Source: Methylobacillus flagellatus KT
GTDB lineage: Bacteria > Pseudomonadota > Gammaproteobacteria > Burkholderiales > Methylophilaceae
Reading direction: 5' to 3'
Assembly: GCF_000013705.1 (NCBI RefSeq)
Contig: NC_007947.1
Location: 2,108,001-2,172,000 of the forward strand
DNA: 64,000 nt
Shown: positions 56,054 to 64,000 of the stretch, piece after piece
How positions within the stretch are numbered: position 1 is the stretch's first letter
Layout of the letters: each line of letters opens with the position of its first letter
Made by a program: the position numbers and the translations under genes
The notes under the pieces: generated by a model
Database searches by the model: none
Seen by the model: only the letters and a program-made list of their open reading frames with translations
Told to the model about the DNA's origin: nothing

Positions 56054-56950
56054 CTACAAATCAACCAATATTGACCCAATTACCTTAGTACCATTATTCT
56101 TGCATTGTTCTACAGCAATAGATAAATCATTCACTCGAGTATGATTTTGTCTTGCAACTAATACAATTCCTCCAACAGTAAAAGCAATTGCATAACCATC
56201 TGAATAATTACTAAGTTCGGGAGTATCCAATAAAATTACATCATAAACACAAGCCAACTCTTTAATTAAATTTCCGAATGTTGGCTTGCTAACAAGCTCT
56301 TGAGGATTAGGAGGTAATGTACCGGCAGTTAATACAGATAAGTTTTCAAAAAAATTTATTTTTGAAATTACATCATACCCCGCTCTTCCTGCTAAGATAT
56401 CAGATAACCCACGTTTGTTACTCAGATTGTATATCTCATGCTGGCGTGGGTAGCGTAAATTAGCGTCAATCAATAATGTATTTTCACCCAATTGCGCAAA
56501 AACAACTGCAAGATTTGCAACAAAAGAGCTTGCATTATCGCTGCTGCTTACTGAAGAAACAGCTAGTGCTTTTCGTTCCGGTGAAAACCAATGCAGCATT
56601 AATTGACTGCGTACTGCTCTCAAAACCTCAGCTTTGTTACTAAAAGGCTGATATGCAGCAACGAGCTCATTAAGATATGAGTTTTGGTCAGGTGATAAAT
56701 AAGGATAGTTAAATTGCCTCGATAAAACCTGTTGAATATCATCTTCAGTTATCAACCCTAATGCTTGAGCAGCTTCTCCAAAGCGCAAACCCTTCTCTTT
56801 ATGTAACCGCATAATTCTTTCAGCATCTTCGGGTGTAATTTTCCCCATCCGCAATAATAAACTACCAATTGTAAATTCTGAAAATTCGTTTACCAATGGT
56901 GCATTTTCTACTTTTTCAGAGTTTGAATTAGAAGGTGTAAATGAAATCAT
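56054..56950 (-). CDS. epsG: EpsG-type chain-length tyrosine kinase homologue with a degenerate P-loop
   Basis: The 298-residue product has an N-terminal helical domain of the type seen before secretion-ATPase proteins (about 25-90, with 'KITPEDAERIMRLHKEKGLR') and a C-terminal CpsD/BY-kinase-like domain. Walker A' 'TLLIDANLRYPRQHEI' is near 158 and Walker B 'DVILLDTPELSNY' near 240. The expected Walker A (GEGK/RS) is replaced by 'SVSSSDNASSFVANLAVVFA' near 133-152, with no Gly-Lys or Gly-Arg. No tyrosine cluster ends the protein. Kinase activity is therefore doubtful; it may act as a structural partner of EpsF. Confidence 0.88.
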   Translation of the reverse strand: MISFTPSNSNSEKVENAPLVNEFSEFTIGSLLLRMGKITPEDAERIMRLHKEKGLRFGEAAQALGLITEDDIQQVLSRQFNYPYLSPDQNSYLNELVAAYQPFSNKAEVLRAVRSQLMLHWFSPERKALAVSSVSSSDNASSFVANLAVVFAQLGENTLLIDANLRYPRQHEIYNLSNKRGLSDILAGRAGYDVISKINFFENLSVLTAGTLPPNPQELVSKPTFGNLIKELACVYDVILLDTPELSNYSDGYAIAFTVGGIVLVARQNHTRVNDLSIAVEQCKNNGTKVIGSILVDL

Positions 56951-58356
56951 AATTCAGCCTTCCCTAAAGTTATCAGGTTTGAAGTATTTTTAAAAAATCT
57001 CAGTTTTCTTTTTTCTTTACTAATAGTCCCAAGAAGTGGGGCTTGTAATACTTCAATTAAGTCATCAGCAGTCCGTACTCTTCGATCAACAAACTCAGCT
57101 AAAACTCCAAACCCTATTCCTAAAAACATACCCAAGAGGATTGACAATATAATATTCAGCAATAAATTTGGGCTAGTGGGAGTAAGAGGTGCCACGGCAG
57201 GATTCAATAAAGAAATATCAGATTGATTTGACTGACCTTCAATATTCGTTTGAGTATACCTTTGCATAGCCATGTCGTATGCTTTTTGAGCATTTTCAAC
57301 CTCTCTTGTCAAAACAGATAAAATATCCCTATCTCGATTAAGTTGTAATACTTTTTCTTTTTGATTATTTAAAGCCAAACGTATTTCCGCTTCACGTTGT
57401 TGCAGAATTCTTGAATTACTTGCCACATTACTTGAAACCGATTTGATCTGTCTATCTAGCTCAGACTTAAGATTTTCAATTTCTGCTTTAGCTCCTAGAT
57501 AAAAAGGATGGTTTCTTTCAAATTTCTGCGAAACATCTGCAAACCTTGATTCTGCTCTAGCAATTTCAGTTTTAAGATTTTGGATAATTGGATTAGCTGC
57601 TACATCAGGAGACTCATAAGCTTCTTTTCCACTTGAATTTTTTTCCCGAGATCTCGCTTCCATAACTTGTGCTTGTGCAATAACCAATTGAGATGAAAGC
57701 TCATTTAATCTGGCTCTTTCCACATCCAATCTTTCATCAACACTTACAATCCCTTTCTCTTGCTGATACTCTGAAAGCTTCGATTGCGCTTGAGCTAGAT
57801 CTTCTCTCAGTTCTTTCAATTGCTCAACGAAATACAAAGCAGCTTTTTGAGAAGGCTCAACTTTAAGTTGTATTGAAGTTTGCATATAAGACTCAGCAAA
57901 TTCGTTTGCGATTGTAGCTGCAAACTGGGGATTTACCCCAAAAAAGCTAATATCAATAATACTACTCTCTCGAGATGGTTTAACTTGAAGTTTTTTTAGC
58001 AATAAATCTGCAAGCCATTCTTTAATTTCACCTTTACCTGAAGTTGCTTGATAAAAGTCCTCTTTTACGGCTGGAACATCTGCCAGACCTAGTTTATCAA
58101 TTACCTTTTTTGCAACGTTTTTACTTGAAATAATATCCACTTGCGTTGCCATATAACCTGGCATTAACTGCGCAGGAAGCATTACACCTGTTACAGGATC
58201 AGCGCCTTTATAATTAACAAGCACTGAAGCTGTTGCTTTATAATTTTTTGGCAACAATATTGTAACAATAGCGGTAGTTAATACCGTTATAAATAAAGTA
58301 AAAATAATAATTTTATATCTAGCTTTAATGATAGAAATAAATCTGATAAAACTCAT
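56947..58356 (-). CDS. epsF: Chain-length determinant protein EpsF (polysaccharide co-polymerase)
   Basis: The 469-residue inner-membrane protein has a helix near 14-34 and another near 400-425. Between them is a long periplasmic coiled coil (about 170-360), with 'PKNYKATASVLVNYKGADPV' near the start and the Pro-rich 'LLNPAVAPLTPTSPNL' before the second helix, both typical of Wzz/GumC proteins. It sets polymer length and links to the EpsE channel. It overlaps epsG by four bases (ATGA). Confidence 0.94.
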   Translation of the reverse strand: MSFIRFISIIKARYKIIIFTLFITVLTTAIVTILLPKNYKATASVLVNYKGADPVTGVMLPAQLMPGYMATQVDIISSKNVAKKVIDKLGLADVPAVKEDFYQATSGKGEIKEWLADLLLKKLQVKPSRESSIIDISFFGVNPQFAATIANEFAESYMQTSIQLKVEPSQKAALYFVEQLKELREDLAQAQSKLSEYQQEKGIVSVDERLDVERARLNELSSQLVIAQAQVMEARSREKNSSGKEAYESPDVAANPIIQNLKTEIARAESRFADVSQKFERNHPFYLGAKAEIENLKSELDRQIKSVSSNVASNSRILQQREAEIRLALNNQKEKVLQLNRDRDILSVLTREVENAQKAYDMAMQRYTQTNIEGQSNQSDISLLNPAVAPLTPTSPNLLLNIILSILLGMFLGIGFGVLAEFVDRRVRTADDLIEVLQAPLLGTISKEKRKLRFFKNTSNLITLGKAEL

Positions 58357-58401
58357 CTTAGATTACCTTTTTGATTATTCAGCTGTTATTCAAAAAACAA
58401 A

Positions 58402-59196
58402 CTAAAATACACTCTCTTGTACATATACAACATCATTAGGCTGAATAAAATCATCATGCTTTACTTTAATTATCTTAACACCACCTTCATCATCTAACCG
58501 TTTCACCTTAATACCTTTTTCCGTTCCCCTGAGACTAAGGCCACCACCAACAGCGAGTGCTTGCAGCACTGTCATATGATACTCAAGACGATATTGTCCT
58601 GGCCGCTGAACCTCACCATATATATAGAATCTAGGAGCTCGATCTACATAAATAATATCTCCTGCCGTAAGTAAGATATTTTTATTTAAGTCGCCATCCC
58701 GCATCATTTCAGCAAAATCAATTATCTCTCTAACACTTTTCCCCTCAATCTTGCGAACCAAGCTAATCAAATCTCCCCCATCAGGTGCAACTCCACCGGC
58801 CAACGCCAGTACGTCTGCAAGAGATTTTGCACTATCCAGTGGGTAGCGACCTGGCCTGTTAACCTGACCTAGCACAGAAACCTGCTGACTCTGCAACTGA
58901 GCAACAATGATATTCACGTGAGGGTTTTTCAAGAATCCACCGCTTTCCAGCATGCTGGCAATTTTGCGTTCAGCAGCTGCAGGTGTTTCTCCACCGACTC
59001 TGACTTCGCCTATCAACGGGTAGGTGATAGTGCCAGACTCACTCACTCTTACTTCCAAGGAAAGATCAGGCTGTTCAAATACAGATATCCTTAGAACATC
59101 CCCCGGCCCAAGAACAATATCCGAATCCGCTGCGTTAACATTGAATACAACAATCGTCAGGACTACCGTTACAAACCATTTGATCAATTTAGTCAT
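58402..59196 (-). CDS. epsE: Polysaccharide export protein EpsE (Wza-like)
   Basis: The 264-residue product has a signal peptide (about 1-22, 'VVFNVNA') and a Poly_export domain with 'DIVLGPGDVLRISVFEQPDL' at about 26-45. SLBB-like repeats follow ('VSVLGQVNRPGRYPLDSAKS' and 'FYIYGEVQRPGQYRLEYHMT'). It would form the outer-membrane or periplasmic exit for the polymer. No lipobox Cys is seen at the cleavage site, unlike Wza. ATG 59196 was chosen; six codons upstream (59214) is a weaker option. GC content changes sharply between this gene and epsD. Confidence 0.93.
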   Translation of the reverse strand: MTKLIKWFVTVVLTIVVFNVNAADSDIVLGPGDVLRISVFEQPDLSLEVRVSESGTITYPLIGEVRVGGETPAAAERKIASMLESGGFLKNPHVNIIVAQLQSQQVSVLGQVNRPGRYPLDSAKSLADVLALAGGVAPDGGDLISLVRKIEGKSVREIIDFAEMMRDGDLNKNILLTAGDIIYVDRAPRFYIYGEVQRPGQYRLEYHMTVLQALAVGGGLSLRGTEKGIKVKRLDDEGGVKIIKVKHDDFIQPNDVVYVQESVF

Positions 59197-59228
59197 GGCA
59201 CTACACCTATACACGTTTTATAGAATTA

Positions 59229-60146
59229 CTACTTTAGTCCGCTTACTCCGCGAGCAATATCATCATCGACACTAGAGGGTTTTGACTGTTCGGCTTTTTC
59301 TGGTTGTTGTGGTACTTCGGCCGATTTGTCTAAATATTCAATTTTTGCTTCAGCCCGTAGTCGCTTGATTTCAGCCTCACCCGCTTCCTTACGCTTTTTA
59401 TTCAAGAGCATTTGCTCAATTTGCGGTGTCGCATCTGCCAGTGATACCGGGCTCTCCTTTACGCTATCCATGAGCACCAGCATCGTCCTCGGTCCCATGC
59501 CGATCACAAACAGCTGGCCACGCCTTGCATCCTTCAGGCGCTCAGAAATCTGTGGAGGCAGCTCTGCCACACTGCGGGCAACTTCTCCACGGTCATATTG
59601 GATTCCCTTAGCATCCAACCACGCAGCGACTTCCTGCAGGGTTTTGAAGCTACCGAGCGCAGACTTGAATTCGTCATTGACATAACGTGAATCAATCAAT
59701 ATTTGTTCCATTTCCACCAGCTTGCGCTCGGAAAATAGTTGAGGGTTTTGCTTATAGAAATTCTCAACTTCTGTTTTGTCCGGCTTGCCTATGTTAGCCA
59801 CCCTAGACTGGAGGTATGCCTGGGCAATCATTTGGGATTTTGCGCGCTCAATGGCTTGCATGACGTTCGGGTCCCGGTCTACTTTTGCTTTCAAGGCAGC
59901 CTGCTCCAACAGTTGACGGTCAATCAATGATTGCAATATCTGCTTGGTAGCAGCTTCTTTCTGCGCTGGCTGGACATTGGCCCGAGCAAGCTCTTCATTG
60001 AGTTGATGGACGGTTATTTCCTTGCCGTTCACTCTCGCCAGCGATTGGCTAGCCTTTGTTTCATTAGATTTATCTCCACAGCCCGACAGCCCGATACTAA
60101 TCATCAAGGCGACCAACGCCCCTTTCGTCATTTTCGACCATTGCAT
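59229..60146 (-). CDS. epsD: EpsD-family peptidyl-prolyl cis-trans isomerase, lipoprotein
   Basis: The 305-residue product has a lipoprotein signal with lipobox 'LSGC' near residues 21-24. A SurA-like N-terminal helical domain ('ARVNGKEITVHQLNEELARA') and a parvulin-like region near 130-235 ('FSERKLVEMEQILIDSRY' and following) come next. It would assist folding of export proteins such as EpsL in the periplasm. ATG 60146 (MQWSKMTKG) has GGAAG eight bases upstream; the frame opens at 60173. The gene is GC-rich, unlike epsE downstream. Confidence 0.9.
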   Translation of the reverse strand: MQWSKMTKGALVALMISIGLSGCGDKSNETKASQSLARVNGKEITVHQLNEELARANVQPAQKEAATKQILQSLIDRQLLEQAALKAKVDRDPNVMQAIERAKSQMIAQAYLQSRVANIGKPDKTEVENFYKQNPQLFSERKLVEMEQILIDSRYVNDEFKSALGSFKTLQEVAAWLDAKGIQYDRGEVARSVAELPPQISERLKDARRGQLFVIGMGPRTMLVLMDSVKESPVSLADATPQIEQMLLNKKRKEAGEAEIKRLRAEAKIEYLDKSAEVPQQPEKAEQSKPSSVDDDIARGVSGLK

Positions 60147-60205
60147 TATTGTGCTTCCATATTCAGTATTCAAAATCCAGTCTCCTCAAAATTCAGCCAA
60201 CACCA

Positions 60206-61591
60206 TCAATACGCATTATCTTTTTTAAACACTACCAGCACCGTCCGGATGATGATCCAGAGATCGAACGCCAGCGACCAATGCCTGAGATAATCCAAAT
60301 CATATTCAATCCGCGCTTCCATTTTTTCGAGGGTATCGGTTTCACCCCTCAATCCATTCACCTGGGCCCAGCCAGTAATTCCCGGCTTCACCTTGTGGCG
60401 CAACATATAGCCACGTATGAGCTTGCGGTATTGTTCATTATGCGCCACGGCGTGAGGCCTCGGGCCTACGATACTCATTCGCCCCTGCAACACATTGATA
60501 AACTGTGGCAACTCATCAAGGGAATTTCTCCTGAGAAAACCACCAATCGGTGTTAGGCGCTGGTCACGCTTTTGTGCCTGCACCACTTTGTCACCATCTT
60601 CCATCACTGTCATGGAGCGGAATTTGTAAACAATGATTTCCTCACCATTCAACCCATACCTACGCTGCTTGAATATTACCGGGCCTTTAGAAGTCAGCTT
60701 CACAGCCAAAGCCAGTGTCAGCATGATCGGTGAAAGCAACAACAGGATAAGGGATGCAAGAATAATGTCACTAGTCCGTTTGATTAAGCTATTAAACCCT
60801 GTAAACGGCGTTTCACAAATCGCCACCACAGGCACACCCGCCACATCATCAAACCTTGCCTGCACCAGATCAAAAATATAGATATCGGGCACAAAATAGA
60901 CAGATGCTGTCGTGTCTTGCAGCTCCTCAAACAACTGTCTGATGCGCGGTTGCGCGGACATCGGCAGACTGATGAAAATGATCTGGGTATTGTTGGCACG
61001 CACATAAGCCGCCACGTCCGCCATTGTGCCTAGCAACGGTACATGACGCATTCCCTTGGGATGCCGGGATATCTCGCGATCATCAAAAAGACCTTTCACC
61101 TCCATGAACAGGTAAGGGTCTTCATTGATGCGATTCACCAACCGGACACCGATATCATTAGCGCCTACTATGACAACAGAACGAACTTCGCCATTTTTAT
61201 GCAAATCCGAGGCAATTTTGCGGATGAGCAAATGCGCAACAGTAAAGATGATCGGCACCGCCACAAACCAGGTATACACCATTTCCTCATGGTACTGATC
61301 AGTAAGGTCTGCGGCATATCCGATAAATGCCAATATGGTGACAACAATTGCCCATCCGAACAAAATATCACGAATATAGCCCAACACTTTTCCACTACGC
61401 CATGTGCGGTAAAGATCCAGGCGCTCATAGACATTTGAAGATACAAAGTATGCAAGCAACGCAAGGATTAAGTAGTAGCCATTGAATGGCTCACCATAAA
61501 GAAGCGTAAAGCCATACAAAGTCCCCAGAATAATTAAAGGATCTAACAGCTGCTTGAAAAAAGCGACTAAAGGTATGTCATTTACCGTCAT
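60206..61591 (-). CDS. epsB: Undecaprenyl-phosphate glucose (hexose-1-P) phosphotransferase EpsB
   Basis: The 461-residue membrane enzyme starts repeat-unit assembly by moving a sugar-1-phosphate to undecaprenyl phosphate. Four to five N-terminal helices are followed by a Rossmann-like CoA-binding-type domain ('SVVIVGANDIGVRLVNRINE' near 138). A further helix near 275-297 precedes the WcaJ-type transferase domain, with 'FKQRRYGLNGEEIIVYKFRS', 'RNSLDELPQFINVLQGRMSI' and 'VGPRPHAVAHNEQYRKLIRG'. It lies 10 bases after epsL. Confidence 0.94.
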   Translation of the reverse strand: MTVNDIPLVAFFKQLLDPLIILGTLYGFTLLYGEPFNGYYLILALLAYFVSSNVYERLDLYRTWRSGKVLGYIRDILFGWAIVVTILAFIGYAADLTDQYHEEMVYTWFVAVPIIFTVAHLLIRKIASDLHKNGEVRSVVIVGANDIGVRLVNRINEDPYLFMEVKGLFDDREISRHPKGMRHVPLLGTMADVAAYVRANNTQIIFISLPMSAQPRIRQLFEELQDTTASVYFVPDIYIFDLVQARFDDVAGVPVVAICETPFTGFNSLIKRTSDIILASLILLLLSPIMLTLALAVKLTSKGPVIFKQRRYGLNGEEIIVYKFRSMTVMEDGDKVVQAQKRDQRLTPIGGFLRRNSLDELPQFINVLQGRMSIVGPRPHAVAHNEQYRKLIRGYMLRHKVKPGITGWAQVNGLRGETDTLEKMEARIEYDLDYLRHWSLAFDLWIIIRTVLVVFKKDNAY

Positions 61592-61601
61592 TTATAGCTC
61601 T

Positions 61602-62834
61602 TCAAAACTCATATTGCCCTGTTACTGAGACACTATTTGACCTAAATTCAAACATATCAGATGTTGACTCTCGATCACTATGAATAAATGAAGTAGTTAT
61701 CCTAAAAGATGTTACTGGGTTATACATAAGTGACAGCATAAAACTCTTATCTTTATCTGACCTAAATTGACCAAAAATTTGATCCCCCTCAAAATCTCTT
61801 TTTTCATATTTCAATACGCCTTGAACAGCTATCTTACCAGTTGCCTGCAAATTAGCCGTTAATGATGTTCCACGATTCAGCGTATAACTTGTTGTAACAA
61901 ATGACTGAGCGTTATTTTCTCTCCAAACTGCAGCATTCAAATTGGTTTTTCCAGAAGTCATCCAATTAAAGTTTCCCCGAGCATTAACCCCCCTAAAGTC
62001 CCGTTGAGACAGTTGCTCATGCTGCCTATCTACCAAACCACCAAGAAACTGCAACCTTGACTTTCCGGTAACAGCCCAATCGACATTCAACTTTAATTCA
62101 TTCTGGTCATAATCATTGCTTATAAAAGATCCCTGAAAAGCTTGCTGCGGCTTTGATCCTTTAGTATTTCTGTACAGAACACCGATGATACTTTTAGTAG
62201 GAGATAGATAGTCAAATCCGATCTCCTGTATATCTTCCTTTAGATTAGCGGCCCTTTGAGCCTCAGCCCCGTACTCCATTTCAGAGTAAATAAAAGCCCC
62301 TCTAACACGCCATCTAGGATGCAGCATCCAACGCGCCTCCAATAAGCGGCGGTCCTGAGTTCTTGTGTTTAACGATAACATGGTTCCTTGCAGAGGTTGG
62401 AATTCTGAAAAAGGAACCAAAGCTTTTTTATGAAAAAACTCAACCTTGCCTTCCAATCGATTTCCCAACTCCCAATCCCACCTGGCAATAACGTCACGAC
62501 CATCATTATCTAACTCTGAGTTTTTATTAAATGTGGACTTGTTTAATCTAAAATCCACATACATTTTTTGACGACTAATAGTATGATCCAGCACAATACC
62601 AGCGCTTTTGACAAGCATTGTATCTGAGGTATCTGAACTCCCAGTACTCATTTGAGCTAATTGCTTACTAGCGAATCTTCTTAAATTATCATCATATGAA
62701 TATGTAAGACTGGCATACGGCTTTAAAACATCCCCCTCTAATGCACAAGCAGGGACTACAAATCCAGCAAGCTCGATACCTAGCCCAGCGACCAAAGCAA
62801 TTTTTATTAGGTTAGTTGATTGAGATAACCGCAA
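61602..62834 (-). CDS. epsL: Outer-membrane beta-barrel protein EpsL (XrtB-associated)
   Basis: The 410-residue product has a signal peptide and then alternating amphipathic strands with aromatic girdles, ending 'VTGQYEF' with a C-terminal Phe, as in outer-membrane barrels. It matches EpsL of exosortase B clusters by position and character ('LKPYASLTYSYDDNLRRFAS' near the start). I chose TTG 62834 because GGGGAAA is suitably upstream and a good signal peptide results. The frame also opens at an ATG (62906), which would overlap the upstream gene by 53 bases and add an unlikely N-terminus. The gene is AT-rich between GC-rich neighbours. Confidence 0.82.
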   Translation of the reverse strand: MRLSQSTNLIKIALVAGLGIELAGFVVPACALEGDVLKPYASLTYSYDDNLRRFASKQLAQMSTGSSDTSDTMLVKSAGIVLDHTISRQKMYVDFRLNKSTFNKNSELDNDGRDVIARWDWELGNRLEGKVEFFHKKALVPFSEFQPLQGTMLSLNTRTQDRRLLEARWMLHPRWRVRGAFIYSEMEYGAEAQRAANLKEDIQEIGFDYLSPTKSIIGVLYRNTKGSKPQQAFQGSFISNDYDQNELKLNVDWAVTGKSRLQFLGGLVDRQHEQLSQRDFRGVNARGNFNWMTSGKTNLNAAVWRENNAQSFVTTSYTLNRGTSLTANLQATGKIAVQGVLKYEKRDFEGDQIFGQFRSDKDKSFMLSLMYNPVTSFRITTSFIHSDRESTSDMFEFRSNSVSVTGQYEF

Positions 62835-62853
62835 AGAAGTGTTTCCCCAATGA

Positions 62854-63531
62854 TTACCAGTAATGCCAGTTACCGGTATATATGATCCAAAGTCCCAATA
62901 TGCCATTTGTCACCGCATGAGCGATGATCGGCAACCATATTTTTCCGCTACGAATATAAAGCAAGCCGTATGCCAAGCCAGCCACTAAACCGGCAAACCA
63001 TTCGGTATGTTCTATTGCAAACAATGCGGATGAAACTAGTAAGGCCAGGACGCTTACCTGCCGAGGGTCGACATTGAGGAAATGTTGGTTGTGAATCCAG
63101 CGCATCAAGAATGAACGCCAGAACAGCTCTTCCATCAAGGGCACGACCAATGCGGCCCCCATCACTCTTGTCGCCATCAGCAGACGGGCATCCGGTCCGC
63201 TTCCCGGATCGAACCCTTCGGATTGATCGCCAATCAACATCCATGGCGCATCCAGATTGATCCAGGCGATAAATACTAGCATACCAACGGCGATTGCGCT
63301 CAACCACGACCTGGCTCCCAGCGCGGCTAGCCCCTGGAGCTCGACATACTGCTTGCGTAGATACCAAAGCAATAGGGCGACCAGCCCGACCTTGATGCCA
63401 TAGAGCCAACGCGTATCGGCGTCCACCAAGCCGATCCGGACTACCAAGTCCACCACTGCCATGAAGAGCATATACAATGCAAATGGCGCTACACGGCTCA
63501 GGATCGGCGTATGTAAACGGGATAAAAACAT
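62854..63531 (-). CDS. CAAX protease-like membrane protein (PEP-CTERM/exosortase associated)
   Basis: The 225-residue protein has seven to eight hydrophobic segments and carries the CPBP/Abi glutamic-type protease motifs: EELFWR at about 134-139, His175 in 'FAIEHTEWFAG' and His205 with Asn209 in 'IIAHAVTN'. The PEP-CTERM-associated CAAX protease-like family is found at the edge of exosortase loci; substrates are unknown. It is the first gene of the leftward eps run. ATG 63531 was taken; a TTG three codons earlier is possible. It has no strong ribosome site. Confidence 0.88.
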   Translation of the reverse strand: MFLSRLHTPILSRVAPFALYMLFMAVVDLVVRIGLVDADTRWLYGIKVGLVALLLWYLRKQYVELQGLAALGARSWLSAIAVGMLVFIAWINLDAPWMLIGDQSEGFDPGSGPDARLLMATRVMGAALVVPLMEELFWRSFLMRWIHNQHFLNVDPRQVSVLALLVSSALFAIEHTEWFAGLVAGLAYGLLYIRSGKIWLPIIAHAVTNGILGLWIIYTGNWHYW

Positions 63532-63617
63532 ATGTTGCAAATTGAATTCAATTGGTCATCATACAAAACTTTGGTCACAAATGACACAAATTCTCATTTA
63601 GGTAGTCTGTTCGGACT

Positions 63618-63649
63618 AAAAAAAATAAGTCGGCATCAAGCCGACTTAT
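63618..63649 (-). terminator. Terminator after the right-edge PEP-CTERM gene
   Basis: On the minus strand ATAAGTCGGC-TTGAT-GCCGACTTAT is followed by at least seven T. It isolates the PEP-CTERM gene from the eps cluster, so the latter needs its own promoter within 63532-63617. Confidence 0.93.
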
Positions 63650-63677
63650 CGAATGCTACTGAGCTACTGCGATAGAT

Positions 63678-64000
63678 TTATGACAAATCCCTGCTTTTAC
63701 GGCGGCGCGCCACCAATCCCATCAACCCCATGCCGATCAGCATCAATGCATATTCGGATGGCTCAGGCACAGCAGCCACACGGAAACCGCTTAGCCAGAT
63801 TTCCTGAAACTGGCGGCCGCCTTCGTTGCTGGAAGCGCCCTGGATGATGCCTATGGCATTGCTGCCAAGTTCAAACGTGTAGCGGGAGGCATCCACGCTC
63901 AGGAAATAGATACCTGAGTTAGGGTTATCCTCGCCAATGCTGACATCGGTACGGATCGCCACCTTGTCCAGGTCGAGATACTCGCCAGCCGCTGCGTCTG
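63678..64000 (-). CDS. PEP-CTERM sorting-signal protein, N-terminus outside the window
   Basis: About 107 C-terminal codons are visible and the frame is open to the right edge, so the gene is cut by the window end. A GTG at 63962 lies inside the frame and is not the true start. The C-terminus has the classic signal: VPEPSEYALMLIGMGLMGLV followed by ARRRK. The visible mature part is polar and beta-like, with 'RFTVAVDASRYTFELGSNAI'-type alternation. It is a likely exosortase B substrate encoded next to the eps cluster. Confidence 0.88.
   Translation of the reverse strand, partial: DAAAGEYLDLDKVAIRTDVSIGEDNPNSGIYFLSVDASRYTFELGSNAIGIIQGASSNEGGRQFQEIWLSGFRVAAVPEPSEYALMLIGMGLMGLVARRRKSRDLS

Overview
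The window looks like the chromosome of a methylotrophic betaproteobacterium of the Methylophilaceae, most like Methylobacillus. This is an inference. It rests on the methanolan-type eps genes with exosortase B, PEP-CTERM proteins, the block thrS-infC-rpmI-rplT-pheS-pheT-ihfA-merR-tRNA-Pro, and a compact polar-flagellum locus. Housekeeping genes are GC-rich (about 60% in lines I counted). Most of the right third is AT-rich (about 30-40%).

Positions 141-12908 hold flagellar genes. fliFGHIJK run leftward with tightly coupled starts, and fliE is divergent. A second leftward set is fliC, flaG, fliD, fliS, fliT, a second fliK-like gene and a stand-alone FlhB C-terminal-like gene. A clear sigma-28 promoter lies in front of fliC and a terminator hairpin separates fliC from flaG. 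At 13348-15464 is a NarL-type response regulator with a PAS-containing histidine kinase.

Positions 15681-24584 are about envelope transport, all rightward. A TonB-dependent receptor, a periplasmic binding protein and a di-haem oxidoreductase form one apparent operon. A SulP anion transporter follows, then a second TonB-dependent receptor behind a TPP riboswitch, which points to thiamine uptake. Leftward from 26707 to 24722 are an aldehyde dehydrogenase and its usual DUF779 partner.

Positions 27008-34587 are the translation block. infC there appears to start at AUA. A hairpin sits between a probable promoter and thrS.

Positions 34806-36862 hold two small PEP-CTERM proteins and a TIGR03790-type secreted protein. 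galE (leftward) and rmlBACD (rightward) supply UDP-galactose and dTDP-rhamnose, and manC supplies GDP-mannose.

Positions 43238-63531 are a leftward exopolysaccharide cluster. In transcription order it runs: CAAX-protease-like protein, epsL, epsB (initiating phosphotransferase), epsD, epsE (export), epsF and epsG (chain length), exosortase B, epsI, Wzx flippase, pyruvyl transferase, nitroreductase-like protein, Wzy polymerase, three glycosyltransferases, a GH5 hydrolase with a tandem-repeat linker, and a DUF1972 glycosyltransferase. Together these would build, flip, polymerise, decorate, export and trim a rhamnose- and/or mannose-containing, possibly pyruvylated polymer. Exosortase B would process the PEP-CTERM proteins. 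A third PEP-CTERM gene runs off the right edge.
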